Shown here: in pieces, positions 23,280 to 31,567 of the stretch
Numbering within the stretch: the stretch's first letter is position 1
Layout of the letters: every line of letters begins with the position of its first letter
Origin: a virus
Virus record (IMG/VR): IMGVR_UViG_3300046457_000152
Span: 1 to 55,139 of that record
Reading direction: 5' to 3' (one strand)
DNA: 55,139 nucleotides
Translations under genes and position numbers: made by a program
The notes under the pieces: generated by a model
What the model saw: the letters and a program-made list of their open reading frames with translations, nothing else
What the model was told of the DNA's origin: nothing
Databases searched by the model: none

Positions 23280-23875
23280 CGCCGAAGCCACCGAAGCCGA
23301 AGAAATGCCGCGTCGCAGAGTGTGGGGCCTCATTCGTCCCTGCGCGCCTGGGTCAGGCAGTTTGCAGTCCGGCCTGCGCAATTCTCGATGCACCGAAGAA
23401 CCGCGAGAAGGCCCGCAAGTCGCTGGCCCAGATCGAGCGCAAAGAGATCAAGGTCCGCAAGGAGAAGCTGAAGAGTCGCGGCGAACACATGCGCGAAGCC
23501 CAAGCCGCGGTGAACGAGTACGTGCGCCTTCGCGACGCGCACTTTCCGTGCATCAGCTGCGACTCGATGCCGAACGACAACGACCTGATCACCGGCAGTC
23601 GCTGGGACGCCGGGCATTACCGTTCCGTCGGCGCTTGTCCAGAGCTTCGCTTCGAGCCGCTGAACATCCACCGTCAGTGTGTGAAGTGCAACCGCAACCT
23701 GTCCGGTAACGCGGTCGAGTACCGCATCCGACTGGTGCTGCGGGTCGGCGCCGACAAGGTGGCTTTTCTCGAAGGGCCTCATGAGCCCCGGAAGTACACC
23801 GTCGAAGAAATCAAAACCATCAAGGCCGAATACCGAGCCAAGACAAGAGAGCTGAAAAAAGGGGAAGCCGCATGA
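23270..23875 (+). CDS. ninG: NinG-family recombination protein
   Basis: A 201-residue NinG (Rap) family protein. N-terminal zinc-binding cysteines (CRVAECGASF... CSPACA), a basic coiled region (about 45-90), then the characteristic CISCDSMPNDNDLITGSRWDAGHYRSVGACPELRFEPLNIHRQCVKCNRNLSGN with further cysteines and histidines. Rap is a structure-specific endonuclease acting on recombination junctions. ATGA overlap with the next gene. Confidence 0.94.
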   Translation: MRIAPKPPKPKKCRVAECGASFVPARLGQAVCSPACAILDAPKNREKARKSLAQIERKEIKVRKEKLKSRGEHMREAQAAVNEYVRLRDAHFPCISCDSMPNDNDLITGSRWDAGHYRSVGACPELRFEPLNIHRQCVKCNRNLSGNAVEYRIRLVLRVGADKVAFLEGPHEPRKYTVEEIKTIKAEYRAKTRELKKGEAA

Positions 23876-24549
23876 AGCTGATCAACGCAAGACAGGTGTG
23901 GACTGAAGCGCAGCACGAATCGAACGCGTCGATCAGCGCTGCAGCGATTGAGAGGGCAGCAACGGCGCCGGTAAAGAGCGGCTCTCGGATGCGCCGGCAT
24001 GAGGCCGTATTCGCCGCGCTCGGTGAAGACAAGGAAGAGCGTATCGAGATCGTTCGCCAGAAAATCAGCATCAGCGAGACGCGGCGCACGCCGGTCGGTC
24101 GATCCACTGCTCGAACGGCGCACTTAGCCACGATAGGCAAGGTGCTGCGCGCGATAGACACACTGCCGTTCCAGGTGCAGCAGTTCGGACACTACCTGTA
24201 TCATCCGGCGATGAACATGCGACATCTACTGAACGCGGTGCTGCTGATCACCGCCAAGGCGGCGCTACCCGATCTGACCTCGGCCAAGCGAGTGAAAGCG
24301 CAGTACCTCGTTACTCTGGCCCTGCAGTCGTACAAAGGGGAGGTTCAAGGGGCGGCGGAGTGGGGGCCGGCGCGGGTGGCGGCTGAGATGGATGCCTTCT
24401 TCGGTGTGACAATCGACCCGAAAAACTGGACGCGTGACTGGTTGGGATTGTGGGAATCCCTGAAAGAAGTCATTAAGGAAGTGGATATTCAGGCTCAGCA
24501 ACCGCTATGGCAGGTGATCCACGCGGAAAAAGATCAAGAAGCGGCATAA
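23872..24549 (+). CDS. Candidate late antiterminator (Q position), 225 aa
   Basis: The protein is basic and helical with no motif I can name (a LYHPAMNMRHLLNAVLLI segment in the middle). It is the last early gene, coupled to ninG by ATGA, and is followed within about 10 bases by a strong promoter and about 60 bases later by a terminator, the pR'-tR' arrangement of lambdoid Q. Q function is inferred from this layout only. Confidence 0.6.
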   Translation: MKLINARQVWTEAQHESNASISAAAIERAATAPVKSGSRMRRHEAVFAALGEDKEERIEIVRQKISISETRRTPVGRSTARTAHLATIGKVLRAIDTLPFQVQQFGHYLYHPAMNMRHLLNAVLLITAKAALPDLTSAKRVKAQYLVTLALQSYKGEVQGAAEWGPARVAAEMDAFFGVTIDPKNWTRDWLGLWESLKEVIKEVDIQAQQPLWQVIHAEKDQEAA

Positions 24550-24554
24550 TTATG

Positions 24555-24583
24555 TTGACATGACGGCATTTCGGGCGTACTTT
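24555..24583 (+). promoter_or_regulatory. Putative late promoter PR'
   Basis: TTGACA (24555-24560), 17 bases, TACTTT (24578-24583): a strong sigma-70 promoter just after the Q-position gene. Confidence 0.75.
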
Positions 24584-24626
24584 TCCCATAGTGCACAAGT
24601 AACGCGAAACGCACACAGTTGAAGAG

Positions 24627-24647
24627 CCCGGCCAAGAGCCGGGTTTT
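24627..24647 (+). terminator. Putative tR' downstream of PR'
   Basis: CCCGGC/GCCGGG hairpin with a five-base loop followed by TTTT and another T-run. It would stop PR' transcripts at about 60 bases unless an antiterminator acts. Confidence 0.75.
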
Positions 24648-24704
24648 GCATTTTTGCGTCGGTTAACTCATCCTCATGTCTCCTTTTTAACGGAGATGGC
24701 GACG

Positions 24705-25232
24705 ATGGATCGAAAGACAGCTATGGAGGTTGAAGCCCTTCTTTCAGCCTGCCTTGACTCAATTGAAAGAGACGCGACTCCGCCGATGGCGCATTATTTT
24801 GTGGCTGATATGGGGAGCTCAGATCATGAGCATTCCGTGCTTGTCGCCGAAGAGCTTCAACGACAGCTGCACCATGTAGGTATCCACGCAAAGGTGGCTG
24901 TAAAAAAAGGCGTTTCAAGTTTAACGGTCTCTGTTTTTTACCCGGGAACGTACGTGACGGATTCAAGGGATGGCAGGTGGTTTGTCGATCAACCTGCTGG
25001 GGACTGTTGGTATTTTGAAACTGCTGACCAGGTGAGTGCAGATCGTCTCGCTGCAACCTTTAACGCTCCACCCCATGCGGCGAATCTCCAGGCGCTTAGT
25101 CCTGACATCGGGATCGATGAGGACTCGCTTAGGTTTTGGCTCTATACCCTTCGCGACAATGGTATTGACGTTGTTACCTTTGCCCACAAAGGAACTGGCA
25201 TATTCAACAGAAATAACCTCTTGCCGCAGTGA
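24705..25232 (+). CDS. Unknown protein, 175 aa, early-late boundary
   Basis: ATG 24705 is chosen because GGAG lies nine bases upstream; longer starts lack a box. The soluble protein (MDRKTAMEVEALLSACLDS...) shows a central DGRWFVDQPAGDCWYFETADQVSADRLAATFN region. No recognised domain. It has its own terminator (25243-25270), so it is a self-contained moron. Confidence 0.65.
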   Translation: MDRKTAMEVEALLSACLDSIERDATPPMAHYFVADMGSSDHEHSVLVAEELQRQLHHVGIHAKVAVKKGVSSLTVSVFYPGTYVTDSRDGRWFVDQPAGDCWYFETADQVSADRLAATFNAPPHAANLQALSPDIGIDEDSLRFWLYTLRDNGIDVVTFAHKGTGIFNRNNLLPQ

Positions 25233-25242
25233 AGATTGTTTC

Positions 25243-25270
25243 AGAGGCCTCGCCATCGCGCGGGGCTTTT
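25243..25270 (+). terminator. Terminator after the 175-aa gene
   Basis: GCCTCG/CGGGGC hairpin (one G-U pair) followed by six T. Confidence 0.7.
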
Positions 25271-25335
25271 TTCTGCCTCGAATTTACCTGTAGCCAGGAC
25301 AGCCCTCGGGAAGGCTTGGACGTCGATAGCGGATA

Positions 25336-25887
25336 GTGCGACTTACGGAATCAACATCGCCTGCCGGCGCACTCTTGCCTCACCATGCTGTCTGGGAGTT
25401 GCGATATTGGATTCGCGAAATCGATGCGAAGGGGGGGTACGCTGCGACGGTCTTGGGTGGACTTCGGGAAAGACTGCGCCCCTATTCAAGATTCTTCCCA
25501 CCGCAGGTGGTTTTTCGTTTCTATGAAAGAACTGGTACCGTGCTCGCTCTCTCATTTTTCAGGGGCTTGAAGTTGGCGTCTTTCACTGTTGGAAAACCTC
25601 TAGACAAAAACGATTCTGAAGAAGATGCGCTATATCCAGTTCTTCGGGACGGGGATCCTGTCGGTGAGCCCGTAAGAGGCAAGAAGGCTGCGGCGTCGCG
25701 TGCTGCGTATTTGAAGCAGAAAGACCTAATCGCCTTCCTTCGTAAACAGAAAAAAACATCTGCGGTTGATTACAATCGATCTTTGAATAGGCTCAGGGGT
25801 GAATTTTTCCGTTTGGGAGAGCAGCGACGCACTGGAATTATTGCTCCAAAAGTACGCTCCATCGACAGCGAGCCTACCCTGAAGTAG
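25336..25887 (+). CDS. Unknown basic protein, 183 aa
   Basis: Open from GTG 25336, which has only a weak box; an internal start cannot be excluded. The protein is basic, with a PPQVVFRFYERTGTVLALSFFRG core and a Lys-rich C-terminus. No domain recognised. It is followed by its own terminator and thus looks like another moron between the late promoter and the holin. Confidence 0.6.
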   Translation: MRLTESTSPAGALLPHHAVWELRYWIREIDAKGGYAATVLGGLRERLRPYSRFFPPQVVFRFYERTGTVLALSFFRGLKLASFTVGKPLDKNDSEEDALYPVLRDGDPVGEPVRGKKAAASRAAYLKQKDLIAFLRKQKKTSAVDYNRSLNRLRGEFFRLGEQRRTGIIAPKVRSIDSEPTLK

Positions 25888-25912
25888 ACAACTGCACCTC
25901 GTATCTAATAGA

Positions 25913-25938
25913 GCCTCAGCATTCGCTGGGGCTTTTTC
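25913..25938 (+). terminator. Terminator before the holin gene
   Basis: GCCTCAGC/GCTGGGGC hairpin with a four-base loop and one G-U pair, followed by five T. Confidence 0.75.
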
Positions 25939-26012
25939 GTTTTCGGCTCCCCACGCCCATAGCTCTGAGCTGGGAGTGCAGCGGGGCCGACCTATTTTCC
26001 ATGGAGACTCCA

Positions 26013-26336
26013 ATGGCAGAACCGGCGAGCACTGCCGCCAGCGTCGTGCTGGTGAAGTACGGTGTGGTCATGGCTGCTTTCGTCGGTTCGATCTTGTCCC
26101 TTGGTTTTCTGAAAGACCTTACAAGGGGACAGGCAGCGACTGCTGTGGCTACTGGCTTCGGATTTTCGGTTTACCTAACGCAACCGGTGACGTTATGGCT
26201 CGCCCCAAAGCTCGATCTGGCCGTGAATGATGATCTGCTGTGCGGTGTGGCATTCGTGCTGGGCCTGACAGCGATGAACATCATCCCAGCACTGAAGGCG
26301 GCGATGGGGTCGTTCGTAACGGCGCGAGGTGCCTGA
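26013..26336 (+). CDS. Phage holin
   Basis: A 107-residue protein from ATG 26013 (GGAG seven bases upstream) with three hydrophobic segments (about 8-30, 45-65, 70-95) and the opening MAEPASTAASVVLVKYGVVMAAFVGSILSLGF typical of Pseudomonas phage holins. It forms membrane lesions that release or activate the endolysin. It lies far (about 26 kb) from the endolysin gene, which is at the other end of the late operon. Confidence 0.85.
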   Translation: MAEPASTAASVVLVKYGVVMAAFVGSILSLGFLKDLTRGQAATAVATGFGFSVYLTQPVTLWLAPKLDLAVNDDLLCGVAFVLGLTAMNIIPALKAAMGSFVTARGA

Positions 26337-26337
26337 C

Positions 26338-26610
26338 ATGAACAGCATCATTGTTTCCACGCTAGGCGTGCTCGACGCGTTTCTGTGCGTCTTGGTAGCC
26401 CTAGCCGCATGCGACTACTTGCGCCGGATTCGCCCGGTTGATCAGCCGCTGCTGTGCACGGCTTTCTACCTGGTGGCCATTGGGGCATTCGGCGCATCCG
26501 TTACCGCAATGCAAGGGCACTGGGTCAACCCGTTCGGCGTAATGCTGCATGCCGGTGTGGTGGCTTATGCCTGGGCGAGGCGCGGGCACGTATTCGAGTT
26601 GAAGGTGTAG
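26338..26610 (+). CDS. Small multi-span membrane protein, 90 aa, holin-associated
   Basis: ATG 26338, two bases after the holin stop, after GAGGTGCCTGAC. Three hydrophobic segments (VLDAFLCVLVALAAC, LLCTAFYLVAIGAFGASVTAM, PFGVMLHAGVVAYAWA). Likely an antiholin or second holin by position; similar proteins follow the holin in Pseudomonas phages. Confidence 0.72.
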   Translation: MNSIIVSTLGVLDAFLCVLVALAACDYLRRIRPVDQPLLCTAFYLVAIGAFGASVTAMQGHWVNPFGVMLHAGVVAYAWARRGHVFELKV

Positions 26611-26611
26611 T

Positions 26612-26647
26612 CGCGACACGTTTCGCGAATCAGCAAATTGTGTCGCG
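26612..26647. promoter_or_regulatory. 36-base dyad, CGCGACACGTTT type, copy 2
   Basis: Outer arms CGCGACAC and GTGTCGCG are 20 bases apart, the same overall length as copy 1 at 19675-19710; by eye 28 of 36 positions agree. It lies in the short gap just before the Acb2-like gene. Confidence 0.6.
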
Positions 26648-26668
26648 ATACGCGACGAGGAGAGCAGC

Positions 26669-26899
26669 ATGGACAACCAGCACAAGAAGATCACCGGCTA
26701 CCGCGACCTGACTCAGTCCGAAATCGACGGCATGAACTCGATCAAGGCTCTGGAAGCGGACGCCGGCGAACTGTTCAAGCAGATCGGCCAGATTGAAGGC
26801 GTTGATCCGCGACTGCTGGCGTTGGCCAAGACCAATCTGCAGCAGGGCTTCATGTGGTTCGTTCGCTCGATCGCCAAACCCGCCGACCCTTTCAGCTGA
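26669..26899 (+). CDS. acb2: Acb2-family cyclic oligonucleotide sponge (anti-CBASS)
   Basis: A 76-residue protein with the Acb2/Tad1-hairpin family layout: DNQHKKITGYRDLTQSEIDGMN at the start, a helical middle, and LALAKTNLQQGFMWFVRSIAKP at the end. Acb2 of Pseudomonas phages forms a hexamer that sequesters cyclic di- and trinucleotides and so blocks CBASS signalling. The N-terminal HKKI.GYR.L and C-terminal L..GFM..VR.I.KP elements are the conserved ones. It overlaps the next gene (TGATG, 26897-26901) and follows the second copy of the 36-base dyad. Confidence 0.85.
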   Translation: MDNQHKKITGYRDLTQSEIDGMNSIKALEADAGELFKQIGQIEGVDPRLLALAKTNLQQGFMWFVRSIAKPADPFS

Positions 26900-27090
26900 T
26901 GGGCGACGTAACTCGCCTGCGCCACGCGCTACCGCTGAGCCAGGACATCAATAAGACGCTGACCGAGCTGGATAGCGCGATCGCCAAGGCCATTGACACG
27001 GCCAAGGCTGCCGGACTACCGCAGGGTCTGATTGTCGCCGAGCTGCACGGGCACGCCCATGCACAGACCCACAACATGGTGAAGACATGA
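26899..27090 (+). CDS. Small unknown protein after acb2, 63 aa
   Basis: Starts at ATG 26899, overlapping the acb2 stop. A short helical protein (LSQDINKTLTELDSAIAKAIDTAKAAG) ending HGHAHAQTHNMVKT. ATGA overlap with the next gene. Its tight coupling to acb2 suggests a related setting, but nothing in the sequence shows a role. Confidence 0.65.
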   Translation: MGDVTRLRHALPLSQDINKTLTELDSAIAKAIDTAKAAGLPQGLIVAELHGHAHAQTHNMVKT

Positions 27091-27326
27091 CCGCCGAAAT
27101 ACATGACATCGCTACCCAGCGCCCGCACCTGACGGTAGCGGCTGGAGACGGCTTACATGTGATCCCTCTGGCCCTCGTGCACGAGGTTGTCTCAGGCGGT
27201 AAGCCTTCAAGCATCCTGACAGAGCCTGTGATTCGTCGAATCATTGCGGAGTGGATCGAGCAGATTAGCTCTTCGCGTTATAGCAAGCTCTCAGGGATGC
27301 CTGATACTCCGCACCCAAATCTCTGA
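27087..27326 (+). CDS. Small unknown protein, 79 aa
   Basis: ATGA-coupled to the preceding gene. Mixed alpha/beta, no domain recognised. Its last 62 bases overlap the 3' end of the opposed coiled-coil gene. Confidence 0.55.
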   Translation: MTAEIHDIATQRPHLTVAAGDGLHVIPLALVHEVVSGGKPSSILTEPVIRRIIAEWIEQISSSRYSKLSGMPDTPHPNL

Positions 27327-27687
27327 GGACGCTGAGGCGTGTAGTCGAAGCGTTCCACTGCTGTGCTGAATCAAGTGAATTACTGAGGCTGTCCACCTTT
27401 AGCCGGATTGGCTCGCACCTATCGTGCTCCAGGGATTGAACTCTCAGTTGGGTGGCATTGAGTTGTGTTTGAAGGGTGCTGTTGGCTGTTCTCCATTCGC
27501 TGATGTAGCCAGTCAACTGCTCGTTGGATTTCTTCAGTTCTCCGTTCCTCTCTGACGCTACGGATAGATCGCTTTTCAATTGTCCGTATATGGCACCTGC
27601 TGTGACTGCTGACGATAAAATCGAAAGTGCAAGCGAAATAGACCCGGTGGTCAACCAGCTTGGCCGATTGCTTCCTTGTTGTGACAT
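27265..27687 (-). CDS. Membrane-anchored coiled-coil protein opposed to the late operon
   Basis: About 140 residues from ATG 27687. One N-terminal membrane segment (ISLALSILSSAVTAGAIYG), then a long heptad-like helix (ERNGELKKSNEQLTGYISEW... LQTQLNATQLRVQSLEH) of spanin or anchor type. It reads against the late operon, so it must have its own promoter in the lysogen. Ribosome site weak. Function unknown; membrane exclusion is one possibility. Confidence 0.6.
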   Translation of the reverse strand: MSQQGSNRPSWLTTGSISLALSILSSAVTAGAIYGQLKSDLSVASERNGELKKSNEQLTGYISEWRTANSTLQTQLNATQLRVQSLEHDRCEPIRLKVDSLSNSLDSAQQWNASTTRLSVLRDLGAEYQASLRACYNAKS

Positions 27688-27755
27688 GGACACATCTCTG
27701 GAGTAGGGGCGGGAAGTTTATATCAGCCATGTGCAGAATCCAGAGGTAGTGAATC

Positions 27756-28370
27756 ATGGATAGGCCAGTGCCAGCGGCGATGCTGATCGAGTTGTCCGAC
27801 TTCGGTATCCGACTGACCCCTGCACCAGAAGTGTGGGAATGGCTCCAAGCCGAGATCCTTGCCGACACCGGTAGCATCCACAACCCAGACCACGCCCATC
27901 TGATCGATGCCGACATTCGTGTGATGTGGGCATCTGCTGCCTTCACCAAGAAGGGACGCACTGTGGTGGGCCAGGCCGAACAGGTCGCGTTCCGCGCTGG
28001 TGGCTGGCAGAAGGCACGGATGGAACAGCAGATGATGGATTGGTTCGGAGACGTGCCGGCCTACATCATCACGCTCGCCGCTGACTACTGCGCCCAGTGT
28101 TCCGATGCTGACTTCTGTGCACTGGTCGAACATGAGCTGTACCACATCGCCCAGGCGAAAGATCAGTACGGCGCACCCAAGTTCACCCAAGAAGGTTTGC
28201 CCAAGCTTGAGATGCGCGGACACGACGTTGAAGAGTTCGTCGGTGTTGTCCGCCGCTATGGGGCGAGCCCGGCCGTTCAAGAGCTGGTGGACGCTGCAAA
28301 CAATCCTGCTGAGGTGGGGAAATTGAACATATCGAGGGCCTGCGGAACCTGTCTGCTCAAGTCGGCCTGA
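27756..28370 (+). CDS. Putative phage metallopeptidase
   Basis: A 204-residue protein with VEHELYHIAQ, an HExxH-type zinc-binding motif (His-Glu-Leu-Tyr-His), preceded by a helix of the kind seen in the phage metallopeptidase family and followed by conserved residues in RGHDVEEFVGVVRRYG. Four cysteines in two places (CAQC, CGTC). It starts just before the terminase genes, a usual place for this family in Pseudomonas phages. Substrate unknown. Confidence 0.82.
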   Translation: MDRPVPAAMLIELSDFGIRLTPAPEVWEWLQAEILADTGSIHNPDHAHLIDADIRVMWASAAFTKKGRTVVGQAEQVAFRAGGWQKARMEQQMMDWFGDVPAYIITLAADYCAQCSDADFCALVEHELYHIAQAKDQYGAPKFTQEGLPKLEMRGHDVEEFVGVVRRYGASPAVQELVDAANNPAEVGKLNISRACGTCLLKSA

Positions 28371-28402
28371 TTCTAGACAGGCCCTAGACGGATAAAGAAT
28401 TT

Positions 28403-28864
28403 ATGGCAGCCCTGAAAAATGAGGTGAAGAGCTTCATCGTTCAGGCCTTGGCGTGCTTTGACACACCATCTCAGGTAGCTGAGGCCGTCAAGAACGAATT
28501 TGGTGTGGTTCTGACCCGCCAACAAGTAGAAAGCCACGACCCGACCAAGGCATGCAGCAAGGGGCTGGCGGTGAAATGGCAAACCCTATTCAGCGACACC
28601 CGCCAGCGTTTTCGCGAAGAGACAGCCGAGATCCCGATCGCTAACCGAGCATTCCGCCTTCGTGCGATGAACCGGTTTGTGGAGAAGGCCGAGACGATGA
28701 AGAACATCGGCCTCGCGATGCAGATCCTTGAGCAGGCAGCCAAGGAAGTGGGAGACGTCTACGTCAACCGCAACCGGAAGGACGAGCCCGACGATGAGCC
28801 GGCAATCCCGACGCGCATCCAGGTCGACGTAGTGGATGCGAGGAAGACGAATGCCGAGCCTTAA
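28403..28864 (+). CDS. terS: Terminase small subunit, DUF2280
   Basis: A 153-residue protein with the DUF2280 pattern: VKSFIVQALACFDTPSQVAEAVKNEFGVVLTRQQVESHDPTKA, a helix-turn-helix-like N-domain, then a helical part (ANRAFRLRAMNRFVEKAETMKN). It binds the packaging site and regulates the large subunit. Overlaps the large-subunit gene by 14 bases. Confidence 0.88.
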   Translation: MAALKNEVKSFIVQALACFDTPSQVAEAVKNEFGVVLTRQQVESHDPTKACSKGLAVKWQTLFSDTRQRFREETAEIPIANRAFRLRAMNRFVEKAETMKNIGLAMQILEQAAKEVGDVYVNRNRKDEPDDEPAIPTRIQVDVVDARKTNAEP

Positions 28865-30152
28865 CGTTCCGCAGTCGCAGTTCCTATTATTGCCCCACAA
28901 GTTTCGTGCATTCGTTGCTGGCTTCGGCTCCGGGAAGACCTGGGTCGGATGCTCAGCGCTCAGCAAGCATTTCATGGAGTGGCCCGGCGTCAACGCTGGT
29001 TACTTTGCACCGACTTACCCGCAGATCCGCGACATCTTCTATCCCACGATGGAGGAGGTGGCCTTCGACTGGGGGCTGAAGACCAAGATTAACCAGGCGA
29101 ACCATGAGGTTCACATTTACAGCGGCCGGCAGTATCGCGGCACTGTGATTTGCCGGTCGATGGAAAAGCCACAGACCATTGTCGGCTTCAAGATCGGCCA
29201 TGCGCTGGTTGATGAACTGGACGTGCTGACTTCACTCAAGGCGCAGCAGGCCTGGCGCAAGATCATTGCCCGGATGCGTTACAACTTGCCGGGGCTGAAG
29301 AACGGTGTGGACGTAACCACGACGCCGGAAGGCTTCAAGTTCGTCTTCCTCCAGTTCGTGAAGCAGCTACGCGACAAGCCAGCGCTGAAGGAAATGTATG
29401 GCCTGATCCAGGCCAGCACCTTCGACAACGAGCTGAACCTGCCAGACGACTACATCGCCTCGTTGATGGAGTCGTACCCCGAGCAGCTGATCCGCGCGTA
29501 CCTCAACGGCCAGTTCGTCAACCTGACGTCCGGATCGATCTATCACGCCTACGACCGCAAGCTAAATCAGTGTTTCGACACGGTCCAGCCAGGCGAGCCG
29601 CTGTTCATCGGCATGGACTTCAACGTCGGCAAGATGGCGGCGATCACTCACGTCAAACGTGATCAGGGTCTGCCGCGCGCCGTGGATGAGTTGATGGATG
29701 GCTACGACACGCCGGACATGATCCGCCGGATCAAGGAACGCTACTGGGAGCACACCGGCAACGACTTCAAGAAGACATGCGAGATCCGGATCTACCCGGA
29801 TGCCTCTGGTGATTCGCGCAAGTCGGTCAACGCCAGCCTCACCGACATCGCCATGCTCAAGCAGTCAGGCTTCACGGTCATCGCGCCGGCGGCGAATCCG
29901 CCGGTGAAGGATCGAATCAACGCCATGAATGCGATGTTCTGCAACGCGCAGGGCGAGCGGCGTTACCTGGTCAATCCGTTTACATGCCCGACCTACGCCG
30001 ACGGCCTCGAACAACAGATCTGGGCGCCCAATGGCGAGCCTGACAAGAGCCAAGGCAACGACCACGCCAACGACGGCGGCGGTTACTTCATTCACCGCGA
30101 GTACCCGATCATCAAACCGGTCACCGCCATCAAAATGGGATACGCCCGATGA
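28851..30152 (+). CDS. terL: Terminase large subunit
   Basis: Motor and nuclease for DNA packaging; 433 residues from ATG 28851 (GAGGAAGACGA upstream). Walker A GFGSGKT (24-30), Walker B ALVDELDVL (about 119-127), and a C-terminal RNase H-like nuclease with acids in GMDFNV, YPDASGDS and NDHANDGG. ATGA overlap with the portal gene. Confidence 0.96.
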   Translation: MPSLNVPQSQFLLLPHKFRAFVAGFGSGKTWVGCSALSKHFMEWPGVNAGYFAPTYPQIRDIFYPTMEEVAFDWGLKTKINQANHEVHIYSGRQYRGTVICRSMEKPQTIVGFKIGHALVDELDVLTSLKAQQAWRKIIARMRYNLPGLKNGVDVTTTPEGFKFVFLQFVKQLRDKPALKEMYGLIQASTFDNELNLPDDYIASLMESYPEQLIRAYLNGQFVNLTSGSIYHAYDRKLNQCFDTVQPGEPLFIGMDFNVGKMAAITHVKRDQGLPRAVDELMDGYDTPDMIRRIKERYWEHTGNDFKKTCEIRIYPDASGDSRKSVNASLTDIAMLKQSGFTVIAPAANPPVKDRINAMNAMFCNAQGERRYLVNPFTCPTYADGLEQQIWAPNGEPDKSQGNDHANDGGGYFIHREYPIIKPVTAIKMGYAR

Positions 30153-31567
30153 GCAACGACGTCTCCTTCAAGCGGGCGGACTACATCGAAACGCTGGATC
30201 GTTGGTCAACCGTGCGCGACGTCTGTGCCGGCCAACACCGGGTTGTCGATCGACTGCCATATATCAATGCTCACGACAATTCGCCGGAAAACGTAGATCG
30301 AAACAAGGCCTATCGCGAACGTGCGGTGTTCAAGAACGCTACCGGACACACGCGCAACGGCTTACTCGGCTTGGCCTTCCACAAAGACCCGACGCTGGCA
30401 GTAGCGAAAAAGCTGGAGTATTTGCAAGACAATGCCAACGGTTCCGGTGTCAGCATCTATCAGCATTCGCAGGGCACGCTTGAAAAGGTGCTCGAGGCTG
30501 GACGGCATGGTCTGTACGTCGACTATCACCAAGACAGCGGCACCGGCGGCCACTCTGTGATCCTCTCGTACTGCGCCGAAGACATCATCAACTGGCGCAC
30601 AGGTATGGTGAATGGTCACTGCGTGTTGACCTTGGTGGTGTTGCGCGAGTCTCCGGAGGTCGAAGACGGCTTCGGCTTCAAGGTGGTCGAGCAGTACCGG
30701 GAATTGGCTCTCGAGGACGATGGCTTTGTCTGCCGTGTTTGGCGCCGGTCTGGGCCGAAAGGTGGCGGGCCATTAGCCGTGGTTCAGGAGTTCAGACCCA
30801 CTGGCGCCGCGGGACGCCTGAAGGAGATACCGTTCACCTTCGTCGGCGCACAGAACAACGACCCAAGCATTGACGAGTCGCCGCTGTACGACATCGCCAT
30901 GATCAATCTGGGCCATTACCGGAACAGTGCCGACTATGAAGACAGCGTCTTTTGGTGCGGCCAGGCACAGCCATGGATTTCCGGTCTGGACGAACAGTGG
31001 CGCGACTGGATGGAGAAGAACGGCGTTTACGTCGGCTCCCGTGCTCCGATGATGCTGCCGACTGGCGGCTCCTTCGGCTACGCACAGCCAGCACCAAACA
31101 CGCTGGTGAAGGAGGCAATGGCCGACAAGAATCAGATGATGATCGAGCTTGGAGCTCGGATGGTTGTGGCTTCGCTTGCAACCAAGACAGCTACCGAGTC
31201 CCGTGGTGACCAGTCTGCATCGACGTCAGTGCTCGCCGGCTGCGTAGCCAACGTCAGCGAGGCATACACCCGGGCGATCATGTGGTGCTGCACCTACATG
31301 GGCGTTAACGACGCAAAGGTTGCCTACCAGATCAACCAAGAGTTTGTTGAGCTGACGGCAGATCCGCAAATGATCACCGCACTGGTCGGTCTATGGCAGA
31401 ACGGCGGCTTCGCCAAGGCGGATCTTCGGGCCTACCTACGCAAGTTGGGCCTGATCGCTCCTGAGCGCACAGACCAGCAGATCGATGGCGAGCTGGCAGA
31501 GCAGGGCGATGGCTTGGCTCTGGACGATGAGGACAAAGTAGATGGCGGCAAACCAAGCAATCCTTGA
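30149..31567 (+). CDS. Portal protein, DUF4055 family
   Basis: A 472-residue protein between terminase and head morphogenesis genes, with the DUF4055 layout (VDRNKAYRERAVFKNATGHTRNGLLGLAF; YCAEDIINWR; IDESPLYDIAMINLGHYRNSADYED). It forms the dodecameric vertex ring for DNA entry. Ends in an acidic tail and overlaps the next gene by 26 bases. Confidence 0.92.
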   Translation: MSNDVSFKRADYIETLDRWSTVRDVCAGQHRVVDRLPYINAHDNSPENVDRNKAYRERAVFKNATGHTRNGLLGLAFHKDPTLAVAKKLEYLQDNANGSGVSIYQHSQGTLEKVLEAGRHGLYVDYHQDSGTGGHSVILSYCAEDIINWRTGMVNGHCVLTLVVLRESPEVEDGFGFKVVEQYRELALEDDGFVCRVWRRSGPKGGGPLAVVQEFRPTGAAGRLKEIPFTFVGAQNNDPSIDESPLYDIAMINLGHYRNSADYEDSVFWCGQAQPWISGLDEQWRDWMEKNGVYVGSRAPMMLPTGGSFGYAQPAPNTLVKEAMADKNQMMIELGARMVVASLATKTATESRGDQSASTSVLAGCVANVSEAYTRAIMWCCTYMGVNDAKVAYQINQEFVELTADPQMITALVGLWQNGGFAKADLRAYLRKLGLIAPERTDQQIDGELAEQGDGLALDDEDKVDGGKPSNP

